Below, piece by piece: positions 53,487 to 64,000 of a stretch of DNA of 64,000 bases. This DNA is from Varroa destructor (Eukaryota; Arthropoda; Arachnida; Mesostigmata; Varroidae), in the NCBI RefSeq assembly GCF_002443255.2, contig NW_019211456.1, positions 24,917,061 through 24,981,060 on the forward strand, given 5' to 3'. The notes beneath the pieces were generated by a model that was not told the origin of the DNA, ran no database searches, and saw nothing but the letters and a program-made list of their open reading frames with translations. Both the position numbers and the translations under genes were made by a program. Every line of letters begins with the position of its first letter. The first letter of the stretch is position 1.

Positions 53487-54983
53487 AATCAAATGTAACA
53501 AAAAGTAAGTAAAAGAATAATCAGCTATACACGTTAAAATCTACAACACCACTTGGGTAGGTTTTAATACGCTGATTGCTCTTTACGTATATCAGATACT
53601 TCTTTGCCTCAGGAAATTCGGGATCCGATGTTAGTTATAGTATCTGAGCTCTCGCTTGGCATAGTCGTAAGGTCACTCGATTCCTCTACTTCAGGTCGTT
53701 TCATTCTAGCTGAACCCAATACGTCCCCAAAGGTTAATTTCTCAGCTTCGGCACGAGATAACTGAAAGGAGTGATCGTAGGATTGGCTTAATAGAACTCT
53801 TTTCACATTATCTACCAAAAACGGGCATGTGACTTTCACATGATTTCGGTGTTTACTAACGTCTCAGCAATGCATGATGGCACAAAATGAAGCCTTATTG
53901 CTCAATAATAAGTATTGGTAATCAGTAATTTAGCGTCTGGTGAAAAAAGAGTATACGTTGTAGAGAAAGAAGATTCTTCTTTCACACAATACAACTAACA
54001 TTCCGCGACAGTGAAGTACACTGCAGACATCGAAACCTAATCGATATTATTACTATTACTTCATTTCGGCCAATCCATCTGCCTCGCTAATGAAAAGGTC
54101 ACAAGTATAGCGACCAGGGCACTGGCTATTTACAAAAGGTACGGCTTACGTCACAGATATCATGAAGATACTTTGAAATCGCTGAGGCTCAGAGACCTAT
54201 TTGACATCGTCTCTTCCTCATACCTCTTAAGACTGAAGCAGTAGACTGTCGTAAATTCTTTCCTATCGAAAGAATAGTTATCATCGATCCAAAGGATGCG
54301 CTTGATATGAGTAAAATAAAGTTCGCTGCTAATGTGCGTATTCTGAGTGTAAATTCCGTTGAAGGAGACCTTAGACATGTTTATCCGCGTGTTTTACAAA
54401 CTGCTATGCGACAGTGGGTAGATGCACCACCCGAAAAAAATTAATACATCTTTAAGTAAGTTAAGGAACAACTTTATGTTTAGTTTAGGTCCCGAATTGA
54501 AGCTGTAATTGACGTGGACGGAAGTTTTCGCGATAAAAATGTCCGTCAGAATTAACTCCTTTAGGATATACAAAATATTACATCTAAATGTTTTTGTGAA
54601 GGTACAGTCTTAGGTACATATCATCTTAAGCCTACTTAGCATTATTATTTATCTTAGTTTCCATGTGCCATCCTGAAAATTATTATTAGATCCTAGAAAT
54701 TATTATAGATCATTTTTGTGGTAAGTCATTATGAATCGTGATGGTGTTGAATCGCTAGGTGACAGAGTTAATATTCAAAGGAACACCCTCTGCGAGACAC
54801 CTATTGAACGCCTTTCAATATCATGACCGTACTTCCAAAAAAGTAACTTGTTACGAAAAGTGTGTAAACTAACGTATTTCGCCAAAAAAAAATAGTTAAT
54901 TCTTTTTTTACATTTTTTTTCATTACCTAATTTTATGTTCGCTGAATATAGCGATTTTGATGATATGCACAGGAATTACTTAT

Positions 54984-54989
54984 TTTAAT
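54984..54989 (-). terminator. Possible polyadenylation signal (ATTAAA) for the SLC5-like gene
   Basis: The minus strand reads ATTAAA about 100 bases after the transporter stop codon. This is the common variant of AATAAA. The region is very AT-rich, so such hexamers arise easily by chance, and I saw no canonical AATAAA closer to the stop. Confidence 0.22.
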
Positions 54990-55085
54990 TATACACAGGC
55001 TAGCTGTAAATCGAACATGTCGAAATAAAAAAGAAAAGAAAACAACAAAAAAAAAATAATGTTCGGGATCATTGTTGGTTTTGAT

Positions 55086-58000
55086 TCAGTGAGTTCCGAT
55101 GGTTAGCCGATTCATGCTGGCTACAAAACTTTTTCCACTTACAACGTCAAAATGTTTCCCAACACCAAAATTTAAAATAGTTTTGATTTCGTCTGATAAA
55201 CATGGACAACTGTCGAACGGCGTGCAGATAAGATTGGGGTTCATTTTCGTTGGGTCATTGCTTCCGGTTATTTTGCTAACAAGTAAAGACACGACCACCT
55301 GTATAAAAACGGATATACTCGACATCCACAAATAGGACAGCCGATATATGAATGGAAGATTCTGAAACAACAAAGACCAAAACAGTTACCATGTTGGAAT
55401 TAGACTGATAAATCAAAATTTTTGCGCGAAGATATCGGTTTATATGTACAATATTGAAAAATGTTTCTTGTCCGTAAAGAAAACCAATCTGTTTGCGTGA
55501 ATTGCATTTTTTTTTTCAAAACATTTAATAACTATAATAATAGATGTTATTAAAATACTTAGCTATCTTTGAAGGAAAAAAGCTCCGATCATTGGATACA
55601 AGTTGTTGCTTGATGACGCTTACGCAGCCGAATATCTCTTATTGGTTGTGACAACAACTTATATTGGCTGTCACCTCAATTTAGATTATCAAATCTTATT
55701 AGATACAGTCAATGAAGGCTTGCCGAGAGTCACTCTCTGCGGATTTGAGGTACCGAACTCACACGACGAAAGGTAGAAATATTGCAATCTTACTTTGAAG
55801 CAGTTTCTGAATCGTGCTTGTCAGCAACGACGTAAGAAAATGAATCGACAACAAATACGATATATGGGAACGAAGGACACTTTAATGGTACGAAAGATGA
55901 AAATTCTCCAATTTTGCATTTTGTTTAAATACTTACCTCTGCAGTTAAGGGAGTCGCGACTGTGGTTGAATAATTGGCCGATGGAAAGTTTTCTACGCAG
56001 CTCCTCACTGTTAAATGAGTTAGCGTAAACGCCTGAAGTATGAAATGAAGATTGTTAAAGCATGTTTAATATTTATAAAAAGTAATCACATCAATTGTAC
56101 TTCGGCCCCTGCTGCATTAGAGTGTATGCCTTTCAATACTTCTTAGTCGCTCTTAATGAAAGCTCGGATAATGGTCTGATATGACTGGAGTTAAATTCCT
56201 CTAACAAATCAGTAATATAAAATCTAACCCAGTTGTATGAACTATACAAACTTGGACTTCAGCAATGATCGGCGCCATATTTAGGTAGAGCGAAATTGGC
56301 AGAGAAACGACGAAGCCGGTAAGCGCACCTAACGTTGTAACCTAACAAACAAAGAAGAATGGCGAAGCATCAGCATAAACTGCAATTCAGGAGCTTTCCT
56401 CCATACTGTTTGGCCAAATCTTTTGTTTGTATTAAATGGCAGAGAAAAACAATGACTAATCTAGATCGCGTCGATCACTTCTAATAGTTCGGTAGATTTA
56501 GCGCAGGGCTTAATTAGACATTCTATGCGCCTTAAACAACGTATAGTAAATGATGAGGGACATTCTCTATTATGATTTAAGGACCTTCGGTATTTTTACA
56601 ATAGGCCAATGAAACTAACTCGAAATTAGGTAATCGTTAGCATGTCAATGTACTAGCCCATATATCGTACTTGTTTTAGAGCTCAATGATGTTTCCGTCA
56701 TTTTATGCAGAAAACGAAGTGCTTTTCCTGATGTTCGCGTTTGCCTAAAAGCCTGCATATAACCAAAGGGACTGTGTGCTATTACCGAAAGTACATATCA
56801 TCCGCTCATAGCAAATCCTTCGAGCACGAAACCGAAAGATTTGCACAAAGATCAAAGCAAACAAGGACCTAAAAGTAAAGACCTGCGCTAGAATATGGCG
56901 ATGTAATCGCTTATAGATCTGGCAAAGCGGGTTCTATATTGCAGCCATAAAATCATTAGCAAAACGTGCATTTTCGAAATAAAAGCTCAGAAGACAAGCT
57001 CTCAATGAAATTGTTCGACCAACTACGTGAGAGACACTGCCAGTCTCGTTAAATATGTCTACAATTTCGTATAGTCACCCTCGTACCTATCGCGTTAATT
57101 TCATTTATTATTTTTTTAATAATATAATATAATAATAATAATTAAAAAATTTTAATAATAAAAATAATAATAATAATAATTAAATAATTAATAATAATAA
57201 ATGAAAATAATAATAATAAAAGTGATCCTTCCACTTAGCATCCTGCTAAATAAAATGCATACCGTAGGAAAAAATATCCCAACAAAAAACAATCCGAAGA
57301 GAGGTGCACCAACACTCGAATTTATAGCGACGGTGGCAGGAAGGACCTGGCCCATTGACGAAGTTCCCACTACGAGAATAATTGCCAACAAACTGAACAC
57401 GGCTCCAAGACCGACAATCACCTAAACATACGCACAAAATTTCGAATTTGCGTTTTAGTTGTATTGAAGCAATAGTAACAATGGGTCGACTCATGAACCC
57501 AACTGAAATTTATCAAAAAATAGACCCAATGGATTACGTCACAGAAGCCGTCGGCTATTGTTCGCGTCAAACGCTTCGAACGGTGCATCGCACTTGCAAC
57601 CACTTAGATGCAGGTAACGTATTTCAACCATTAGTGCACCCAACGCGATCGTACCTTTGCTCCGGTCTCAGAGGAAATACTTGGCCAACAAATCAGGACG
57701 ATGTCAATGTAGAAGACGTTGCAAAGTGCATTCACCGCAGAAGAAATCGAACTTAATGAAGCGGCGAATATCCCAGCCACAAATAGACCTGTTCAATTGG
57801 GTAACGCGGAGATCACAATTAACAACGCTGGGTAGGCAACAAGCCGAGGCCGCACGATCTGATTGGCAAGTATAATGCTAAAATTAATTTTTTTCTAATT
57901 CCAGCGGTCGATAAACCACTCAGGCTTACAATGCAGCTAACTGTGTAACTAGGTTGCATATCAGTACTTCATAAATAGGCTCGCATGACATTATAGGTAC

Positions 58001-60806
58001 ACACCTGACATGCCGGTCGTGGCTCCGAGAACATCCAAAATAAAATACGGAAGCAGCTGGTCTGACGACGTTACCTGTTTATTAGCTATCGGATCGCAAG
58101 CGTGATAGCGTGCGAACATAAGAAGGCCCGATAAGCATGATAATGAAAGGACTGCCACAAGCAAAGGTAAGTTCATCCATACAGCCCTGAAGACCAGATC
58201 AATTACATATGCACATACGCTGTCCTAAGTCAGCATATTTACATTTGCCCATACACGTATCAGTGGTAACATGCCGCCGAACATGCGTCATTAAACCTCG
58301 CTTCTACTTTATAGAACACTGTTCTTTCTTTCCATCGGTTGCAACCATGACACATTTGAGAGAACTTCTTTCGAATCATACATAACTGATGAACTATTGA
58401 TTAACAAAGTTAAACCTGAGCGAGTAAGACTATATTGCTATAATTCAATGAAATTCTCAGATCTGTGCACATCTACAATCATAAATAGAGCGTTTCCGGT
58501 GTCGCGCCAACGGAAATCTTCTAAACGAGAACAATTTAACGAAATCATTATAACGAAAATTCGTAAGTCCTGTGAAATGCATAGCACTATATAGAAATCA
58601 GGCTCTCTGCATCTACAGAAACAGAAGTGTCCTGTTGGGTTTGCGCAGATCAATTTTGCTTTATATAACAGGTTGTTACCTAAGCTACGGTGAATTGGTG
58701 GTCTGAGACATTCTGGTAATAACGGCCGGCGATAACGACGACAGAAACCTATTTGCTAATGATACTCACCATTTGGCAGCATTTAATGACGACACAGTGA
58801 AGTATCTAAGCACCATCATGTTGTTAGTAGCATAGGAACCCATGTTCGAGATGGCTGCCCCTATCACGAGACCCCATACGGTGTGACGAACCGTAGGGTC
58901 AAAGCGAAAACTGCTTGCACATAATTACCGTAAGAGACGTAAGTGACTAGCAGACGTCAAGCAATTCACGATACCGGTCAAATCAAGGCTTTTGACAACG
59001 ATTCAGTTTTCGTAACCTTCAACTGAAAACCTCGTTAACTTTCCTGGTAACACTCAAAACAAATGACGTCACGCCGCTACCTTGACGACAGGTTACGTCG
59101 CTGATAAGAAGATACACAACAACTATACTAACTAAGGTCGCTTAAATATGATAACATTGAAAACCGTGAAAGGTCAAGTAAAATGACTGCACATGCGACA
59201 AGAAAGTGTTCATTAAATCTATTAAGCAAATAAGTAATGTACATTAGTTATTTGCCTTTGACAAAAGGTATATGGTACCATTTTTTTTTTATTCATTACA
59301 CTCCTACGTAAGGCTAAAGTATGAAAGGGACCGTTACTGCAGCCAATCTAAAAATATCACAAGAGCAAATCATCGTGACGACTTCACTCATAAAGGAACA
59401 GCTACAAACTCGGTAAAATGAATTCGCTTCCCACGCTCCGCAATTTTCCAAACCCTGTTGAAGCCGCCGAGGTGAGCATATCCAGAGATCACAATGACGA
59501 TCATCGCAATGAGCATAACAACCAACTGAAATGCGTTTGTGTAGACTACTGCTTTGATTCCGCCAACAGATGTATAGAGAGTACACACGATGCTGATAGC
59601 ACACACGGTTGTCCATAATTTTATTCCCGTTACTGCAACAACACCATCATTAATCAGATTTTTTTTTTGTATTGCATAAATTCGAAGACTTCGGTACTCT
59701 TTTTTATGGCGGTAGTACTTTTTTATGGCGAAAAGCCATACCTATATCTTACCGTGTTTGCTCATTTACTTTTTACACAATTCGGACGATGACTAAAACG
59801 CATTCGGTCCTAGTTTCGGGTCAATATACGCAATACTCAGTATGATTTAATTGATCAGGGGGTCTGAAGATTACTTACTACTAGATATAGCTAGCGCTGG
59901 GGCGTACAACGATACCGACATGTAGATCAGCATCTCGATAATATATAGTACGACGGCAGCCATTCGAACCAATCGGGAGAACCTCAACTCAAGATACTGG
60001 TAGCATGTGTTTACGCCCAATTCATAGAAAATCGGCACAAAAAATGAAGCCGTTGTTGCCAGCATGAAAACGTATGACCCAATGGTTACGAAGATCATCG
60101 TGCTATTCTGGTACACCTAATTAGTACACATTCAGAAAGAACGGATAGAATTAATGATTATATCATTATCGGTAGTATTTGGGAAGCGATATGTGGTTTA
60201 CGTATAAGCGATTATCAACTGTGGGGGTTGAAAATACAAACAGTCTACTCTGCTAGGCGGGCCCCCGGGTGGAAGCGAGAATGAGTTATGATGATGATTA
60301 TTAGCTCACTGTCCACTTGAAGACAACTAATTCGAAAGATGTTTTTAATGAAAAAAGCGAAGATTTCGCATTTTGCACAAATATGCTTTATGTCTTCCGC
60401 AACTTATCTAATGTTACTGAGCATTTTGTTCGGGTTCGGCTGCGTAAATTTTTGACCGTTCCTTTGATGGTAGATCACTTACAGTTTGTATAGCCAAACT
60501 AATGGGGTAGGTAACATTATTAGGGTAACCTACCTCGGCAGCATTCCCAAGAACAAACGTGGCGGAAATGAAGGACGCTGTTAGCGATAGCGAAACAAAT
60601 GTTGGGGAGAGTCGGCCATTTGCAGATAGAAGTTGGCGTGTTGTCTTTTGGAGACCTTCTGCAAAAGCGCAATACAGGCCAATGGCTCCGGAACACACTA
60701 GCATCAGGACGACTATGGTGTAGTCATACGGAGTAAAACGCTCTAAAAGTTTTTCTTTCGTAAGTAGAGAAACTGCGTCATTTGGAATCATTGGAATATC
60801 ATCCAT
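55086..60806 (-). CDS. SLC5-family sodium/solute symporter (SMVT/SMCT-like), 11 coding exons
   Basis: Predicted to be a plasma membrane Na+-coupled transporter of the SLC5/SSF family; closest in pattern to the sodium-dependent multivitamin (SLC5A6) and monocarboxylate (SLC5A8/12) carriers, so biotin, pantothenate or short monocarboxylates are likely substrates (inference). Coding exons on the minus strand: 60806-60534, 60116-59879, 59632-59410, 58910-58770, 58186-58005, 57788-57655, 57573-57538, 57421-57263, 56341-56248, 56007-55937, 55361-55086. The lengths sum to 1827 bases, 608 residues plus stop, and every splice phase agrees; human SMVT is 635 residues. Landmarks: FTPYDY near residue 24, the NAAEVY block at the exon 1/2 junction, YQYLELRFSRLVR, GGIKAV at 194-199, DPTVRHTVW ending at 257, SLSSISSAVNAL at 363-374, GIFFP ending at 461, an NYS glycosylation sequon at 505-507, and YRLSYLW before the last membrane segment. 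Membrane segments run through most of the protein. The ATG lies 4 bases after an acceptor, so a 5' noncoding exon is expected upstream. Weakest junctions: the exon 3 donor (GTTTGT) and the exon 7 borders. Confidence 0.93.
57106..57221. repeat. (TAA)n/AT-rich tract in transporter intron 8
   Basis: Almost pure A and T with many TAA/AAT triplets. It lies in the intron between coding exons 8 and 9 of the SLC5-like gene, beginning about 40 bases past the exon 8 donor. Confidence 0.93.
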
Positions 60807-60827
60807 TACTCTGGAAAAAGATGTTAC
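60807..60827 (-). promoter_or_regulatory. Splice acceptor just upstream of the transporter start codon
   Basis: Read on the minus strand, a pyrimidine run ends in CAG at 60813-60811, and four bases (AGTA) separate it from the ATG. This places an intron inside the 5' UTR, so the promoter and first exon lie above 60.83 kb. A good donor (GTAAGTGAG) on the minus strand at 62209 is one possible partner, but no first exon can be proven from sequence. Confidence 0.5.
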
Positions 60828-61209
60828 ATACAGTTATGATTGTCGTCTAAGAGTAGGTCTTGAATATTTCTAAAAGAAATTGCATAAAAATCGATTGGGA
60901 AGCAAGTACTAAAGTGGATAAAAAAATGCGCGTCAATTGGGCTGAAATCGATAACCACATCCTAAGCAATAAACTATAAACACTGGATATTTCATTGGGG
61001 GATACAACTATTGGGAAAATTGTCAGTTAGTATATCACTAACTGCGACCGGATGTAATTGTCCTTGCGTACTCTGTTTCTACTCTTCCGACAAAATCTCA
61101 ATTGGCCTGCCTACGAGTCCAGTTACTCTAGTTCGACATGACAAAACCTCATACTTGTAAGTTTGAAGTTGATAAATACTGCTGTGAATGGTAGTGTGCA
61201 CTCGTTCCA

Positions 61210-61228
61210 ATATATATATATATATATT
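61210..61228. repeat. (TA)n microsatellite
   Basis: About nine TA units upstream of the transporter gene. Confidence 0.92.
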
Positions 61229-62298
61229 TAGGCTCTTTAAAAATATAGTTAAAATGTTGAAAAAGGACCTCGTCGTTGCTACCATGCGCGCCGCCGTCTT
61301 TATTATCGTTGAGACTGTTCCTCGAATGGTCGTGGACCTTACTTTTACCATTTCGTTCCAAAAATCATTAGAATTTACAAATCAATTATGGATCAACCGT
61401 TACGGGCAGCCGTGGCTATTTTCCTGAGTGAATTAGGTGCGACTCTGAAACTAAGATAAGCAGCTTTTGTTGTATTTTTTCTGGGTTATCGGCCGCATGC
61501 TAACACACAGTCCGTCGACGTAGTACTCTGAATGGTTTCACAGTGATATATTTCGTTGCATCTATTGGTACGTGGCCTACTCTCAATTAAATTAACGTCA
61601 ACCACTATGATAACGTATTTACGTGGACTAATGCCACTCTTACTTCGTTGTCATTAACCACTAAACGACAAGCTTTTTTCCATACTGGTTTAACATGTTC
61701 GAAACATATAAGAGGTGCAGATGAATGGCAGAGTAATAGTTCTTGAAAAATCTTAGCTAGTATCTCCTACAGTCAATTTTAGCTGCTCGACATATTAGAG
61801 AAGAAAGATAGGTGAATTAGGCTCGGGCTTGAAATTTACTCAAGGTAGCAGGGCAAAGTACTCTATGATGCTATCCACATAGTTTCATGCGATCTTTTGT
61901 GGGCTTTTCACTCCATCGTATGGTAGGTACGTAAATATGGTGGCTTTCGAAATTATAAAGCAGGATGCAGTTCTCATTTTAAAATGAAAAAACAGTATAG
62001 TCGTACAACAGAGCTAAGCCCATTAGGGGCAATGATTGACCTTAATAATTAAGTCAACAAAATGGCGTTAAACACAGGGCTTGTGTTGACTCAGACTGTG
62101 ATGTTCAGAGCGTGCCGTATCTAGTCTTACTGCAACGTTTTTTAATGTAGATATTTCTGTCCCTGATTTTACTTATCACGTAATCCGAACAGAATTCTTG
62201 CTCACTTACAGTACGTAATAACTGCAATAATCGCATTAAAACCGTACTGCTCTAGTATCCCATATTTTTCACTTCGTCACCTACTTGGACTTATGCAG

Positions 62299-62374
62299 TG
62301 CTGCCGGCTCCGTAGTGTCGCGATGGTCAGACGTTGTGTTGGTCGCGTTATTACCTGGCATCTACGATGGACAG
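62299..62374 (+). CDS. Candidate exon, unrecognised
   Basis: An acceptor (GGACTTATGCAG) and a donor (ACAG|GTGAAA) enclose 76 bases with an open frame (AAGSVVSRWSDVVLVALLP). About 60% of third positions are G or C. It is short and isolated, upstream of and on the opposite strand to the transporter gene. No family recognised. Confidence 0.18.
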
Positions 62375-64000
62375 GTGAAACAGGGCGACGCAATGACTCG
62401 GTTTCCGAGAAGGATACTCATTTTTGTTGTAAACCCATCCCTTTGTCCTGGGCTCTTTGTTTTGGGCATAAGCTACGCATCAGAACCAGCACAAAAACTT
62501 GTACCGAGCTGTCTTACAAATAAAATCAAGTAGTAGTATAGCATTAGCGACAAGTAGAATCGTTCCAGACTCATCACGAATACGTGTCCTTCGGAAGGCC
62601 TAGAACGCTGAGGCCACTGGCCAGGCCAAAAAAAAAAGTAAAATTAAAACACTCAAGGAAAGAATAGCCCTCCTGTGTGAGAGCCGTGCCGTTATTGAGT
62701 TCGTTTACTTCAATTAATGACTACAAACGTGAGCTTTGGCCGATTACGTACCAATGTACCAAATAGAGTTGAGGTCTCAGGATGTCTTCGAAATACCCCG
62801 GAGGTCCAATTACCATGCGGTTCATTTTGATTTTAAATATCGGTATGCTGATTTATAGATAACCAACAAAATTTAGTTATGGCAAAATAAGAGTTTTGTT
62901 GGACTTCTTGACCCGTAATCCTTTAGGGCCCATAGAATTAATCTGTGCTAACAGTATCCGGAAAATACGTTGAGTCTCCAGCAGGTGAATTTCTGATGCG
63001 GAGACAGTCGCAGAAAGATAACGCAATTTTACCATTGAAACGAGGCAAAACAGAATAAAAGTAATTACTTTCTTCCTGGGCCTATTAAAGGACCTCACTA
63101 CAGATAATTACAACTAGGTATTAAACAAAACAGCCCTATTTGCCACGTGCTAGATTTGGATACATCAAAGCCAAGCTTTTCCTTAGTGTTTCTTGAATGG
63201 CCAATGTCAATGTGTGGAATGAGCGTCAACCGGGACATTTCAACACAAGTTTAAAAGTTAATATGCTTTGTAATTATAGTTGTCTACTTCATTATTTATT
63301 GGGTCAAATAATGATTTCTCTACGTGTCTGGGTCCGCAAGATAGCGAACAGTACCTGGTTGTTAGGTCCGTAGAGTCGTTGCGGGATACATTATCATACT
63401 TTTCTAATTAACGTGCAACAGCATATTCGTAAGAATCAACCGATGACAACACCTTGTACCTATTACCCATAGAGACTATGTTAATTCAACAAAACGACAT
63501 ATTCCGGACAATTCCCTGAACCTATGTAACTGAACGGTAACCGTAAGAACTATGAAATCTTACAGCATACTAATACGCACGATTAGCACATAAAGATAGA
63601 ACAAGGACATTCGTACAGGTCCATCAGCAAAAGTCGTTAGTTAAAGTAATATTCAGATTCAGCGGTAGTTTTTTACGATGTCATCAACAGTTTAATAAGC
63701 ATTACGGAATGATCACCCTGTTAGTAAAAGGATAATCTGTTAACAGAACAACAACATGTTATAACAGGTCGCAAGCTACGGCATGATGTATATAGACATA
63801 TTTCTTTAAGAAAGTATGTATGGACTATTTTTTTTAAAGCAAAGGTAAGCTTGGAAGCCATAGATAAATATGGGCAGGAAGCATTATTTGAAAGCACAGT
63901 CTGGCAGACGAACATTTCTTTACCATAGAGCCTATATCATAATTCTGGGAAGGGAGCTCTCGACATGAACCATTTCCACTATCGTTGGGCTAGAAACATG

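Larger units (their letters stand above)
45580..55085. other. Gene-poor, AT-rich stretch downstream of the transporter gene
   Basis: Microsatellites and hairpins as listed. Apart from the 52.79-53.13 kb patch I see no coding-like composition. Confidence 0.55.
60831..64000. other. Upstream of the transporter gene
   Basis: Should contain the transporter's first exon and promoter. I see a candidate donor on the minus strand at 62209, the short plus-strand exon candidate at 62.3 kb, and otherwise AT-rich background. Confidence 0.45.

Noticed and set aside
57201..59618. Plus-strand frames opposite the transporter exons (for example 57201-57425, 57448-57756, 59418-59618)
   Set aside because: They are antisense shadows of well-supported minus-strand exons.
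60414..60533. Read-through of transporter exon 1 beyond 60534, ending at a GTAAGT donor at 60482
   Set aside because: Using it inserts 17 residues between NAAE and VYQN; the earlier donor GTAGGT gives an exact-length match to the family.
1..64000. CRISPR arrays, rRNA genes, bacterial operons, prophage, or viral genes
   Set aside because: No spacer-repeat arrays, ribosomal core motifs, operon-like gene clusters, or viral hallmark proteins were seen; the tandem repeats are simple microsatellites.

Overview
The window looks like nuclear DNA from an animal, most likely an arthropod. A mite or another chelicerate is plausible but not shown. The reasons are intron-split coding sequence with GT-AG splice sites, short introns (about 80 to 920 bases), many AT-rich microsatellites, a decayed mariner transposon, and very little coding sequence. 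I see no bacterial operons, ribosome binding sites, rRNA or CRISPR arrays.

The one gene I can reconstruct with confidence is on the minus strand at about 55.1-60.8 kb. It is a sodium/solute symporter of the SLC5 family, of the SMVT/SMCT type (multivitamin or monocarboxylate uptake). It has eleven coding exons. All splice phases agree, and the predicted protein is 608 residues without internal stops, so it should be a working plasma membrane transporter.

The other 55 kb is gene-poor. It holds a frameshifted mariner transposase relic (about 9.57-10.37 kb, minus), a weaker LINE endonuclease-like relic (about 13.96-14.26 kb, plus), several tRNA-like SINE remnants, and simple repeats, including a CTATC tract with an exact 25-base higher-order period. 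A handful of GC-richer patches have open frames with raised third-position GC and good splice sites (3.2-4.0, 4.99-5.2, 12.4-12.6, 18.98-19.1, 37.4-37.8, 38.9-39.1, 40.4-41.2, 43.1-43.25, 44.2-44.35, 45.4-45.6 and 62.3 kb). I list these as candidate exons of unrecognised genes, at low confidence.

I found no convincing sign of a new multi-gene system. The most useful leads are the orphan exons, above all 41042-41160 (minus), 38.9-39.12 kb (minus) and 18979-19107 (plus). Transcript data or protein-level conservation would settle them.
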